From: Hyphomicrobiales bacterium
Lineage (GTDB): Bacteria; Pseudomonadota; Alphaproteobacteria; Rhizobiales; Rhizobiaceae
DNA: 45,876 bases
Direction: 5' to 3'
Assembly (NCBI GenBank): GCA_900468535.1
Contig: UBTY01000044.1
Span: forward strand, 1 to 45,876
A model generated the notes under the pieces. It ran no database searches and was not told the origin of the DNA. It worked only from the letters and a program-made list of their open reading frames with translations. Below are positions 8,425 to 16,437 of the stretch, in pieces. Each line of letters starts with the position of its first letter. Position 1 is the first letter of the stretch. The translations under genes and the position numbers were made by a program.

Positions 8425-8648
8425 TTCGCCTGGCGCAATTCGTTGCCGAGGCCGGCATCGACGAGAATGCGCCGCGCCTGATCCGCGCGTTCGTCATCGA
8501 CCAGCAGTCGACGCGGCAGCATGCCGAGCGAGCCCTCGAGAATGCTCATGCCCTGATCGGCGATCAGGCAGTGAATACCGGCATCCTTCAGAAGGCTCTC
8601 CGCGAAGGACAGCAACACGGGATCATTGGCGCGGATAAGTTCATGCAT
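8421..8648 (-). CDS. DUF2007 domain protein
   Basis: A 75-residue single-domain protein. It begins MHELIRANDPVLLSFAESLL and continues with a small alpha-beta fold: AGIHCLIADQG, LPRRLLVDDERADQARRIL. This is the DUF2007 pattern (sometimes called a putative signal-transducing or regulatory fold). ATG 8648 was chosen over a longer frame to 8687 because the domain begins exactly there. It overlaps the methyltransferase gene by four bases and is transcribed divergently from ispB. Function unknown. Confidence 0.85.
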   Translation of the reverse strand: MHELIRANDPVLLSFAESLLKDAGIHCLIADQGMSILEGSLGMLPRRLLVDDERADQARRILVDAGLGNELRQAK

Positions 8649-8756
8649 TTGCCGTGAAATCCCTTTCAAATTTGCGCGACGCGACATTTCACCTCTTGCC
8701 GCGCCATCCGGCCCTTTCTATTGTCAAATTCAATGAAAGAACAGGAGTCCGGGTCG

Positions 8757-9773
8757 TTGGGCGTGGTCATACCGCTTGAAGAAAGCAAAAACAAACTGGC
8801 ATCCGTCAAGCCACTGGTGGATTTGACCAAAGCGGATATGGAGCGGGTCAACCAGTTGATCCTGTCGAAGGCCGGTTCCGACGTCCAGATGATTCCGGAG
8901 GTAGCGAACCACCTGATTTCGTCAGGCGGCAAGCGGTTGCGCCCGATGCTGACCTTGGCCTCCTCGGTGCTGTTTGGCTACAAGGGCGAAAACCACGTCA
9001 AGCTCGCGACCTCGGTCGAGTTCATGCACACCGCAACGCTGCTGCACGACGATGTCGTGGACGAAAGCGATCTTCGCCGCGGCAAGTCCACGGCCCGCAC
9101 GATCTGGGGCAACCAGGCAAGCGTTCTCGTCGGCGACTTCCTGCTCGGTCAGGCGTTCCGCATGATGGTCGACGTCGGCTCGCTCGATGCCCTCGATGTT
9201 CTCTCGGGTGCCGCCTGTGTCATCGCCGAAGGCGAAGTGCTGCAGCTTTCCGTCGCCAAGAACATGGAGACGACCGAGGACGATTATCTCGCGGTCATCC
9301 GCGCCAAGACGGCAGCGCTTTTCGCAGCCGCCGCCGAAGTCGGGCCGATCATTGCTGACGCCGGCAAGTCCGGCCGCAATGCGATGAAGTCCTACGGCAT
9401 GAACCTCGGGCTCGCATTCCAGCTGGTCGACGATGCGCTTGACTACGGTGGCAAGGCCGCCGACCTCGGCAAGAATGTCGGCGACGACTTCCGCGAAGGC
9501 AAGATCACGCTCCCGGTCATCCTGGCCTACCGCCGTGGCACCGAGGAAGAACGCGCCTTCTGGCGGGATGCCATCGAAGGTGGAAACGCCAGCGACCAGA
9601 ATCTCGAGAAGGCTCTCGGTCTGATCACGAAGTATGGTACACTGAATGACACGATCGCCCGGGCGGTTCATTACGGGACGATAGCGCGGGACGCTCTCGC
9701 GCCTCTGCCCGATACGGCATGGAAATCTGCCCTGATGGAAGTCATCGACTTCTGCATCGAGCGCGTCAATTAA
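8757..9773 (+). CDS. ispB: long-chain polyprenyl diphosphate synthase (octa/decaprenyl)
   Basis: Builds the isoprenoid side chain of ubiquinone by repeated addition of IPP. Seen: GGKRLRP, the first aspartate-rich motif LLHDDVVDESDLRRG, and the second, LVDDALDYGG. The product is about 338 residues, normal for the family. Rhizobia mostly make ubiquinone-10, so the product may be decaprenyl rather than octaprenyl diphosphate (knowledge of the group, not visible here). Start choice: TTG 8757 has AGGAG nine bases upstream; the in-frame ATG at 8733 and TTG at 8721 have no ribosome site, so the TTG at 8757 is preferred. It heads a plus-strand series with a TPR gene, ispE and moaB. Confidence 0.93.
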   Translation: MGVVIPLEESKNKLASVKPLVDLTKADMERVNQLILSKAGSDVQMIPEVANHLISSGGKRLRPMLTLASSVLFGYKGENHVKLATSVEFMHTATLLHDDVVDESDLRRGKSTARTIWGNQASVLVGDFLLGQAFRMMVDVGSLDALDVLSGAACVIAEGEVLQLSVAKNMETTEDDYLAVIRAKTAALFAAAAEVGPIIADAGKSGRNAMKSYGMNLGLAFQLVDDALDYGGKAADLGKNVGDDFREGKITLPVILAYRRGTEEERAFWRDAIEGGNASDQNLEKALGLITKYGTLNDTIARAVHYGTIARDALAPLPDTAWKSALMEVIDFCIERVN

Positions 9774-9829
9774 CCGACGATCGTTGTTTGCGGCTGAATT
9801 TCTTGCGGGGCTGCTTCAAAAAAGCCATC

Positions 9830-9864
9830 CTGCCGTGAATCAGTCTTCGCAACTGATTTGGCAG
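9830..9864 (+). other. inverted repeat in the leader of the TPR gene
   Basis: CTGCC, three bases, AATCAGT (9838-9844), a 7-base loop, ACTGATT (9852-9858), one base, GGCAG. This is a 12-bp interrupted stem in the 129-bp space between ispB and the TPR gene, ending 38 bases before its ATG. It could be a weak ispB terminator without a T-run or an mRNA leader structure. Confidence 0.35.
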
Positions 9865-9902
9865 CCGGACAAGATCCGCTGCCCTGGAAGAAAGGTTTTC
9901 TA

Positions 9903-11735
9903 ATGCGGCGGAAATTTGCCATTCGTCTTCTTTCGAGCGCAGCGTTGGCGGCGGTGTTGTCGCTTGGCGTGCTCGGCGGCGCAAATGCCGAAGACGCGGT
10001 CAAGACCGACGACGCCAGCAGCACCGTGCATTTCGATCCAGACAGCGTCACGACCTTTTCCGGTGCCTTGCTTGCCGCGCGTACCGCCGATGTCGACCAC
10101 GACTACGACACAGCGATCGAGCTTTACAAGAAAGCCCTGCAGATCGAGCCGGGCAATCCTGAAATTCGCCAGCGCCTGATGATCTCGCTGTTGCTCAACG
10201 GCGATATCAAGGACAGCGTGAAGTACGCCAACGACCTGAAGAACGATCCGAGCATCGAACGGCTCGCCACGATCGTTCGCGGTGCCGATGCGCTTCGCCG
10301 CGGCGAGTACAAGTCAGCCGAACAGATCCTGAAGACAACAGGACCGACCGATCTCGACCGCGTCATGAATGACCTGATGGCCGCCTGGGCGCGTCTCGGC
10401 GCCGGCAAGGGCAAGGACGCCCTGGCGTTGGTCGAGAAGATGAAGGGGCCGGACTGGCTCAACATCTTCCAGAACTACAATGCCGGAGCGATCGCCATCG
10501 TGAACGGCGACGTCAAGTCGGCTCGCCGCCATCTCAACGATGCCGTGCTCGACAAGGACGGTGCGGCGACGGCACCGGATACCTTCGTCCGTGCCGTTAT
10601 CGCGCTGGCACGGCTCGAGGCTTCGCAGGGCAACAAGCAGAAGGCGCTCGATGCCGTATCCGTCGGCGACAATCTTTTGCCGAACTACGCGCCGCTTAAC
10701 GCGCTGCGCCAGAGCATCACCGGCGACCAGAAGGAACAGCAGCAGATTCTGACTGCCAAGCAGGGTGCTGCCGGCGTGTTGTTCTCCTTTGCCGGCGCCC
10801 TCAACCGCGACGGCGCAGAAGACATCGTATCGCTCTACCTGCAGATCGCCCGCAGCCTCGATCCCGACAGTGCCGACGCGCTCGTCATGCTCGGCGGCAT
10901 CGCCGAGAAGCAGAACCAGGTCGATCGCGCGATCGCGATCTACAAGGAAGTGCCTGACAATTCGCCGATGAGCCGCATTTCCGAGCTGCAACTCGGGCTG
11001 GCGCTTGCCGAAGGCGGCAAGGTGGACGAGGCGCGCAAGCACCTGAAGGGGCTGATTGAATCGGACCCCAAGGATATCCGCAGCTATCTCGCCTATGGCA
11101 GCGTCCTTTCCGACGCCAAGGACTATACGGCAATGGCTGAGAATTACGACAAGGCTGTCGATGCCATCGGGCCGTTGCCGGGCAAGAATGCCTGGACCGT
11201 CTTCTTCCAGCGCGGCATCGCCTACGAGCGCCTGAAGCAGTGGGACAAGGCAGAACCGAATTTCCGCAAGGCACTGGAACTCAACCCGAACCAGCCGCAG
11301 GTGCTGAACTATCTCGGATATTCCTGGATCGACATGAACCGGAATCTCGATGAAGGCCTGACGATGATCAAGAAGGCCGTCGAGCTGCGTCCCGACGACG
11401 GCTATATCATCGACTCGCTCGGCTGGGCCTATTTCCGTCTCAACCGCTTCAACGATGCGGTGGACGAACTGGAGAAGGCAGCGCAGATCAAGGCCGGCGA
11501 CGCGACAATCAACGACCATCTGGGCGATGCCTACTGGCGCGTTGGTCGCAAGCTCGAAGCCGTCTATCAGTGGAATCGTGCATTGGCATCCGAGCCGGAG
11601 GCAGCCGAGATCCCGAAGATCAAGGACAAGATCGCCAACGGCCTGCCGGACCAGGCTGAGAACCCGAAGGCAGCCGACAAGAAGCAGCCGGATCCTGCGC
11701 CGATCGAACCGAAGCCGGTGGACAAGAAGTCCTGA
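9903..11735 (+). CDS. secreted tetratricopeptide-repeat protein
   Basis: A 610-residue protein with a clear signal peptide (MRRKFAIRLLSSAALAAVL, cleavage after GGANA) and TPR repeats along its length, e.g. DHDYDTAIELYKKALQIEPG, WDKAEPNFRKALELNPNQPQ, LDEGLTMIKKAVELRPDDGY and FNDAVDELEKAAQIKAGDA. The tail after residue 585 is rich in Pro, Lys and Asp and probably disordered. ATG 9903 has GAAAGG 8 bases upstream. It lies between ispB and ispE; the six-base gap to ispE suggests cotranscription. TPR proteins scaffold periplasmic or outer-membrane complexes; the specific partner is unknown. Confidence 0.9.
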   Translation: MRRKFAIRLLSSAALAAVLSLGVLGGANAEDAVKTDDASSTVHFDPDSVTTFSGALLAARTADVDHDYDTAIELYKKALQIEPGNPEIRQRLMISLLLNGDIKDSVKYANDLKNDPSIERLATIVRGADALRRGEYKSAEQILKTTGPTDLDRVMNDLMAAWARLGAGKGKDALALVEKMKGPDWLNIFQNYNAGAIAIVNGDVKSARRHLNDAVLDKDGAATAPDTFVRAVIALARLEASQGNKQKALDAVSVGDNLLPNYAPLNALRQSITGDQKEQQQILTAKQGAAGVLFSFAGALNRDGAEDIVSLYLQIARSLDPDSADALVMLGGIAEKQNQVDRAIAIYKEVPDNSPMSRISELQLGLALAEGGKVDEARKHLKGLIESDPKDIRSYLAYGSVLSDAKDYTAMAENYDKAVDAIGPLPGKNAWTVFFQRGIAYERLKQWDKAEPNFRKALELNPNQPQVLNYLGYSWIDMNRNLDEGLTMIKKAVELRPDDGYIIDSLGWAYFRLNRFNDAVDELEKAAQIKAGDATINDHLGDAYWRVGRKLEAVYQWNRALASEPEAAEIPKIKDKIANGLPDQAENPKAADKKQPDPAPIEPKPVDKKS

Positions 11736-11741
11736 CGCCTG

Positions 11742-12650
11742 ATGCCACTGGCTGATATCGGCGATACGACCACTATCCGTGAGGATGCCTTTGCCAAGAT
11801 CAATCTGGCCCTGCATGTGACGGGCCAGAGAAGTGACGGTTATCACCTGCTGGAAATGCTGGTCACCTTCGCCCGGCATGGCGACACACTCGACTTCGTG
11901 CCATCTGAAACCGATGCGTTCAGCGTTTCGGGGCGCTTCGGCGATGCGCTTGACGACGACGGCGGCACCAATCTCGTGGTGAAGGCGCGTGACGCATTGC
12001 GCGCGGCCATCCAACAGGCCGGCGGCGATGCCCCTGCTGTTCGAATTCATCTGCAGAAGAACCTCCCGATTGCTTCAGGCATCGGTGGCGGATCGGCCGA
12101 CGCGGCGGCGACGCTGCGCGGGTTGATGCGCTTATGGCAGGTCTCGCTTCCGCAGCAGACGATCGATGCCATTGCGCTTGGCCTTGGCGCGGACGTGCCG
12201 ATGTGCCTCCACAGCCGGCCGCTGATCGCGCGCGGCATCGGCGAGGATATCGAGAACGTGGACGACATGCCTGTCTTCGCCATGGTTCTTGCCAACCCGT
12301 TGCGCGGCGTGTCGACGCCCGAGGTGTTCCGCAAGCTCGACAACAAGCGTAATCCTCCCCTGCCCGCCGAGCATCCAAGCTCATGGATGGAGGCACTTGG
12401 TGGCATGCGCAACGACCTGGAGCCACCTGCTCGAGCATTGCTCCCCGAAATCGCTGCCGTTTCATCCATGCTATCTGCTGAAGGCGCGATGTTCGTGCGG
12501 ATGTCCGGCTCAGGCGCAACCTGCTTCGGCATATTCGCGACCGCAGGTGACGCGGAAAAAGCCGCTCGCAGGCTTCAAGACACGCGCCCGGACTGGCATT
12601 TCCAGGCGACGGAAACACTGGCAGGAGGCACGCATGCCTGGAATCGATGA
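11742..12650 (+). CDS. ispE: 4-diphosphocytidyl-2-C-methyl-D-erythritol kinase
   Basis: Phosphorylates CDP-methylerythritol in the MEP route to IPP and DMAPP. The 302-residue GHMP-family kinase shows AFAKINLALHVTGQRSDGYH at the start, the ATP-binding glycine loop PIASGIGGGSADAAATLRGL and the C-terminal VRMSGSGATCFGIF. The gene starts six bases after the TPR gene and overlaps moaB by 17 bases. With ispB in the same series, the cluster joins precursor supply to polyprenyl chain making. No good ribosome site precedes the ATG, as expected for coupled translation. Confidence 0.96.
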   Translation: MPLADIGDTTTIREDAFAKINLALHVTGQRSDGYHLLEMLVTFARHGDTLDFVPSETDAFSVSGRFGDALDDDGGTNLVVKARDALRAAIQQAGGDAPAVRIHLQKNLPIASGIGGGSADAAATLRGLMRLWQVSLPQQTIDAIALGLGADVPMCLHSRPLIARGIGEDIENVDDMPVFAMVLANPLRGVSTPEVFRKLDNKRNPPLPAEHPSSWMEALGGMRNDLEPPARALLPEIAAVSSMLSAEGAMFVRMSGSGATCFGIFATAGDAEKAARRLQDTRPDWHFQATETLAGGTHAWNR

Positions 12651-13185
12651 CAATCGTCCCTTCATTCCGGTCGGCATTGCCGTCCTGACGGTCTCCGATA
12701 CCCGCACCTTGGCCGACGACCGTTCGGGCGACACGCTGGCGCAGCGCATTACCGACGCAGGGCACCGGCTCGTCGAACGCGCCATCGTTCCTGATGATCG
12801 GCAGAGCATCGCCAGTCAGGTCTCCGCGTGGACCGCCCGCAAGGACATCGATGTGGTGATCACGACCGGCGGCACCGGCTTTACGGGCCGCGACGTCACG
12901 CCCGAGGCGCTGGAACCGATCTTCGAAAAGCGCATGGACGGCTTTTCCGAAGTCTTCCACCGGATTTCCTACGACAAGATCGGCACATCGACGATCCAAT
13001 CGCGCGCGACGGCCGGCGTTGCCAACGCGACCTTCATCTTCGTGCTGCCAGGATCACCCGGCGCCTGCAAGGACGCCTGGGACGGCATCCTGAAGAGCCA
13101 GCTCGACTATCGGCACATGCCCTGCAATTTCGTGGAAATCATGCCGCGCCTTGATGAACACCTGAGGCGCGGCGGCGCGGCATAA
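12634..13185 (+). CDS. moaB: molybdenum cofactor biosynthesis protein B (MoaB/MogA fold)
   Basis: A 183-residue single-domain protein of the MoaB/MogA family, linked to molybdopterin adenylylation. Seen: IAVLTVSDTRTLADDRSGD, VVITTGGTGFTGRDVTPEAL and FVLPGSPGACKDAWDGIL, the last two being the molybdopterin-binding loops. ATG 12634 has an AGGAGG site six bases upstream and lies inside the end of ispE; a longer frame to 12289 only runs antiphase through ispE. The gene stands five bases before the convergent glycosyltransferase-like gene. Confidence 0.94.
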   Translation: MPGIDDNRPFIPVGIAVLTVSDTRTLADDRSGDTLAQRITDAGHRLVERAIVPDDRQSIASQVSAWTARKDIDVVITTGGTGFTGRDVTPEALEPIFEKRMDGFSEVFHRISYDKIGTSTIQSRATAGVANATFIFVLPGSPGACKDAWDGILKSQLDYRHMPCNFVEIMPRLDEHLRRGGAA

Positions 13186-13190
13186 GAGCC

Positions 13191-13709
13191 CTAGCGAGCC
13201 GCACGCGCGACCCATGAGGGAATCAGCTCGCTCGACAGGCGGCGCAGCTTCTGGCCCCTGACGAATTCAGAGAGACGCATGCCGCTGCGCGCGGACGCCA
13301 GAGCCTCTTTCTTCGGCAGGAGCAGACCGAGTTCCAGCGGCGGCTTTGAACGGCCGATCCGCTTGAAGAAAGGTCGCCTGTAGCCTCGCGAGGCCGTGAA
13401 CTGGGCGGGCAGCTTGTTCAGCGAGACATATTCGGCGATCTCGTCGATCCAGCCGCTTTGCGGGCGTGCGCCCGGCTCGACGAAAAGCAGCCATTCTCCC
13501 CGCGCCGAGCGAAGTATGTCCTTGATGTCCCACTGTGAATGGAAACGGCAGCCGGCGGCATCCGCCACCTTTGACGTGCCGTCCCGCGAGCCGTGATCCA
13601 AGACCACGACATCGCTGACGAGCCCTTCAACCGCGCCTGCAACCAACACCGATAAGGTCTGAGCCAGTTCAGGTTCCTGATCCTGGCACTCCAGCACTAC
13701 TGTCAACAT
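13191..13709 (-). CDS. short GT2-like glycosyltransferase with altered DXD site
   Basis: A 172-residue protein with a GT-A nucleotide-sugar fold: MLTVVLECQDQEPELAQTL, then VVVLDHGSRDGTSKVADAAG (the DxGSxDgT loop of family 2). Where active enzymes have a metal-binding DXD after GEWLLF, this protein reads VEPGARP. The C-terminal part (GYRRPFFKRIGRS, EALASARSGMRLSEFVRGQK) is basic. It is about the length of the smallest GT2 proteins. It may be a degenerate or non-canonical transferase. Starts 138 bp from the radical SAM gene, on the opposite strand, so the SOS box between them could serve both. Confidence 0.75.
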   Translation of the reverse strand: MLTVVLECQDQEPELAQTLSVLVAGAVEGLVSDVVVLDHGSRDGTSKVADAAGCRFHSQWDIKDILRSARGEWLLFVEPGARPQSGWIDEIAEYVSLNKLPAQFTASRGYRRPFFKRIGRSKPPLELGLLLPKKEALASARSGMRLSEFVRGQKLRRLSSELIPSWVARAAR

Positions 13710-13763
13710 TGCCTATTTATAGAGCGCCGCACAAAGTTTTGCCAGCGCCACTTTCCCAATTTT

Positions 13764-13778
13764 GTTCTTGCATTGTTC
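13764..13778 (+). promoter_or_regulatory. LexA-type SOS box (GTTC-N7-GTTC)
   Basis: GTTC, seven bases (TTGCATT), GTTC: an exact match to the direct-repeat SOS box described for Rhizobiaceae and other alphaproteobacteria. It overlaps a possible promoter for the radical SAM gene: TTGCAT at 13768-13773, a 17-base spacer, TAGGAA at 13791-13796. LexA bound here would cover the -35. It is 70 bp upstream of the radical SAM ATG and 55 bp from the start of the divergent glycosyltransferase-like gene. Confidence 0.6.
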
Positions 13779-13847
13779 TCATTTTCCCGATAGGAATTTA
13801 ATCATCAAAACGGGCGGAGGCAATGGCTTCCGACGCTGGAGAATCCG

Positions 13848-15005
13848 ATGAACGAGCAGTCCCTTGCAGGGCAGGCCGCATTCGCGCCTGCCAATACGGC
13901 AGATATTGCCGATGCGATGATCGTCTCCTCCGGTCTGAGGATCGAGGTGGATCGCCGACGCGGCAGAGCTGCCGGCCTGAACCCGACCGGCCGCTTCGAA
14001 CCGCTGCGGCGGGAAACGTTCGACGATGGCTGGCAGACCCTCGAAGAACTGCCGCCGTTCAAGACCGAAGTGCAGATCGAAAAGCCGCGCACGGCGATCA
14101 CGCGCAACGAGTCGCCCGATATCCCTTTCGACCGGTCGATCAATCCGTATCGTGGCTGCGAGCATGGCTGCATCTACTGCTTTGCCCGTCCGACCCACGC
14201 CTACATGGGCCTGTCGGCGGGGCTGGATTTCGAGGCGAAGCTTTTTGCAAAGCCGGATGCCGCACGCTTGCTGGAACGCGAATTGGCGAAGCCCGGATAC
14301 AAGCCGCGGGTCATCGCGATCGGCACCAACACCGACCCCTATCAGCCGATCGAGAAGGAATGGCGGGTCATGCGCCAGATCCTCGAAGTTCTCGAAAAGG
14401 CAAACCATCCGGTTTCGATCGTCACCAAGTCGGCGCTGATCCTGCGCGATATCGACATTCTTGAACGGATGGCGGCCAAGAACCTGATCCGCGCGTCGCT
14501 GTCCGTTACCACGCCTGACCGCAAGCTGGCGCGCACGATGGAGCCGAGAGCCTCGACGCCGACGCGTCGGCTTGAAGCGATCCGACTGTTGAGTGAAGCC
14601 GGCGTGCCGACGTCGGTGATGGTCGCCCCTGTTATTCCTGCGCTCAACGATCACGAGGTCGAGCGTATCCTTGAAGCGGCGCGCGCCGCTGGGGCCCTGG
14701 AGGCGGGCTACGTCATTCTTCGCCTGCCGCTTGAGGTTTCGCCACTGTTCCGCGACTGGCTGCTGCAGAACTACCCCGACCGGTATCGTCATGTCATGTC
14801 GCTCGTGCGATCGATGCGCGGGGGCAAGGATTATGACGCAGAGTTCGGCAAGCGGATGAAGGGCGCCGGCCCCTATGCCTGGCAAATCGCCCGCCGCTTC
14901 GAGATGGCGACGAAACGCCTCGGCATGACGCGCCGCACGATGCCCTTGCGCGACGATCTCTTTACGCCGCCTGATGGCAGCGGCGTGCAGCTGTCGCTGC
15001 TCTGA
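13848..15005 (+). CDS. radical SAM protein, PA0069 family (SplB-like)
   Basis: A 385-residue radical SAM protein. The [4Fe-4S] motif is CEHGCIYC (C104, C108, C111) in YRGCEHGCIYCFARPTHAYMGL; the fold continues with VIAIGTNTDPYQPIEK, VSIVTKSALILRD and ASLSVTTPDRKLARTMEPRA. These are the marks of the PA0069/Rv2578c group, related to spore photoproduct lyase SplB. The substrate is unknown for the family; a DNA-damage link is suggested by its SOS box. ATG 13848 has GGAG eight bases upstream. Two hairpins follow the stop. rnhB lies 106 bp downstream on the same strand. Confidence 0.9.
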   Translation: MNEQSLAGQAAFAPANTADIADAMIVSSGLRIEVDRRRGRAAGLNPTGRFEPLRRETFDDGWQTLEELPPFKTEVQIEKPRTAITRNESPDIPFDRSINPYRGCEHGCIYCFARPTHAYMGLSAGLDFEAKLFAKPDAARLLERELAKPGYKPRVIAIGTNTDPYQPIEKEWRVMRQILEVLEKANHPVSIVTKSALILRDIDILERMAAKNLIRASLSVTTPDRKLARTMEPRASTPTRRLEAIRLLSEAGVPTSVMVAPVIPALNDHEVERILEAARAAGALEAGYVILRLPLEVSPLFRDWLLQNYPDRYRHVMSLVRSMRGGKDYDAEFGKRMKGAGPYAWQIARRFEMATKRLGMTRRTMPLRDDLFTPPDGSGVQLSLL

Positions 15006-15012
15006 CAAGCTT

Positions 15013-15074
15013 GCAGACGGGCTCCCCTGACCGTCTGCCTCCAGGTCCCCGGCCCGCCGCCCTGATCCGGGGAC
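15013..15074 (+). terminator. two tandem hairpins after the radical SAM gene
   Basis: GCAGACGG (15013-15020) pairs with CCGTCTGC (15031-15038), and GTCCCCGG (15045-15052) pairs with CCGGGGAC (15067-15074). They follow the stop by seven bases. Neither has a T-run, so they may end or stabilise the message rather than act as classic intrinsic terminators. Confidence 0.35.
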
Positions 15075-15111
15075 TTGCAGGAAATCGGGTTGGCGTGCGA
15101 AGTTCTGCCGC

Positions 15112-15780
15112 ATGAAACGTCGCACGCCACCCGATTCTCCTATGCTTTTCGAAGATGTCCCCCTCGTTCCGGATTTTCGGCTTGAGCTTAAAGCGCGCAA
15201 GGCCGGGCACTGGCCCGTGGCCGGCGCCGACGAGGCAGGACGGGGACCGCTGGCGGGCCCCGTGGTCGCGGCCGCAGTCATCCTCGATCCGAAACGCATC
15301 CCTGAAGGCCTGAACGATTCCAAGCAGCTTTCCGCGCAGCGCCGTGAGGAACTGTTCGAACAGATATTGGCGACGGCGACCGTCTCCATCGCCTCGTCGA
15401 GCTCCAGGCGGATCGATGAAACCGATATTCGCAAGGCAAGCCTCGATGCCATGCGCCGCGCCGTCTGCGGCCTAGCGATCCCGGCAAGCTACGTACTGAC
15501 CGATGGCCTTGACGTGCCGCCCGGCCTTGATTGCCCGGGGCAGGCCGTGGTGAAGGGCGATGCGCGCTCCGTGTCGATCGCGGCTGCGTCTATCATCGCC
15601 AAGGTGACACGCGATCGCATGATGACGCGCGCCGATATCGTCTTCCCGGCCTACGGCTTTGCCGCGCATGCCGGATACGGCACCGCGCGGCATCGTGCCG
15701 GCATCGACCAGCACGGCCCCTGCTCTCTTCACAGAATGAGTTTCCGGCCGCTAAGACGAGACGAGATCGCTGAGGGCTAG
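15112..15780 (+). CDS. rnhB: ribonuclease HII
   Basis: Cuts RNA in RNA-DNA hybrids and removes single ribonucleotides from DNA. The 222-residue protein shows GADEAGRGPLAGPVVAAAV (D40, E41), GLNDSKQLS, VLTDGLDV (D131) and the KVTRDRM aspartate near 168, the four-acid site of RNase HII. C-terminal GYGTARHRAGIDQHGPCSLHR is also family-typical. The start at 15112 fits the longer N-terminus of rhizobial homologues; ATG 15142 is an alternative, and neither has an evident ribosome site. A RIME1-like palindromic element begins in the stop codon. Confidence 0.95.
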   Translation: MKRRTPPDSPMLFEDVPLVPDFRLELKARKAGHWPVAGADEAGRGPLAGPVVAAAVILDPKRIPEGLNDSKQLSAQRREELFEQILATATVSIASSSSRRIDETDIRKASLDAMRRAVCGLAIPASYVLTDGLDVPPGLDCPGQAVVKGDARSVSIAAASIIAKVTRDRMMTRADIVFPAYGFAAHAGYGTARHRAGIDQHGPCSLHRMSFRPLRRDEIAEG

Positions 15781-15879
15781 AGCGCTGTGCGTCCCTAAGG
15801 ACGTACAGGATGCTCTATCGTCTTGAATATTACCTGCCAGGCATTCCGAAAATCTGTTCCGATTTCCCGGCCGATGCCT
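15779..15879. repeat. RIME1-like rhizobial intergenic element with two palindromes
   Basis: Two adjacent hairpins of about 100 bp in total. The first (15779-15816) pairs AGAGC with GCTCT and an inner GTCC with GGAC over a CTAA loop. The second (15839-15879) pairs AGGCAT with ATGCCT, with inner AAATC and GATTT around TGTTCC. Size and two-palindrome layout match RIME1, an approximately 108-bp Rhizobium-specific intergenic mosaic element. The identification is from remembered layout, not alignment. Confidence 0.5.
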
Positions 15880-15902
15880 TAGCTCAACTCCCAGCACAAA
15901 CG

Positions 15903-15926
15903 AAAAAAGCCCCGCATGGCGGGGCT
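15903..15926 (-). terminator. intrinsic terminator of the F0 ATP synthase operon
   Basis: Read on the minus strand: AGCCCCGC, a 3-base loop, GCGGGGCT, then TTTTTT. It lies 23 bp after the atpF stop codon, with a perfect 8-bp stem and a T-run, so a standard rho-independent terminator. Confidence 0.9.
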
Positions 15927-15949
15927 CTTCAAGGACCAGAGACTGGATC

Positions 15950-16435
15950 TCAGTTCAGGCGGGTCTTTACCTGGCCGACAGCGTCGCTGAAGAGCGTCGA
16001 CTGCACCTTGGTATCGGCCTTCTTTGCCAGAACCGATTCAGCAGCTGCGATCGCCAGATCGACGGCAGCGGAACGAACCGCCTTCATCGCATCGGCTTCT
16101 GCCTGCTTGATCTTCTGTTCGGAAACGAGCGTGCGGTTTGCAACGAACTCTTCCGTCTTCTTCTTCGCTTCCGCGGTCAGCATTTCAGCTTCGCGCTCGG
16201 CTGCAGCAACGATGTGTGCAGCTTCGGCTTCCGCTTCCTTGCGCTTGCGCTGGTATTCGGCCAGCAGATGCTGGGCCTCTTCGCGCAGACGCTTGGCTTC
16301 CGCCAGCTCGTTGCGGATCTGATCGGCGCGGTCGTCAAGCGACTTCGCCATCATCCCGGGAACCTTGAGGTAGACAACCAGTCCCAGGAAGAGGAACAGG
16401 CCGATCATCGCAAAGAATGTTGCGTCAAGTGCCAT
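15950..16435 (-). CDS. atpF: ATP synthase F0 subunit b
   Basis: A 161-residue peripheral-stalk subunit: N-terminal membrane helix (TFFAMIGLFLFLGLVVYL) followed by a long coiled coil rich in Glu, Ala, Lys and Arg. ATG 16435 has GGGGG eight bases upstream and starts two bases after the atpF' stop; a TTG two codons further up is possible but unlikely. With the b' subunit it forms the heterodimeric stator of alphaproteobacterial and phototroph-type ATP synthases. Last gene of the operon, directly before the terminator. Confidence 0.94.
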   Translation of the reverse strand: MALDATFFAMIGLFLFLGLVVYLKVPGMMAKSLDDRADQIRNELAEAKRLREEAQHLLAEYQRKRKEAEAEAAHIVAAAEREAEMLTAEAKKKTEEFVANRTLVSEQKIKQAEADAMKAVRSAAVDLAIAAAESVLAKKADTKVQSTLFSDAVGQVKTRLN

Positions 16436-16437
16436 GA

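Noticed and set aside
10314..12050. 578-codon open frame on the minus strand over the TPR gene and ispE
   Set aside because: Antisense to two clear genes, with no recognised family and no ribosome site.
13779..15452. 557-codon open frame on the minus strand over the radical SAM gene and rnhB
   Set aside because: Antisense to genes with intact motifs; sequence composition is that of a shadow frame.
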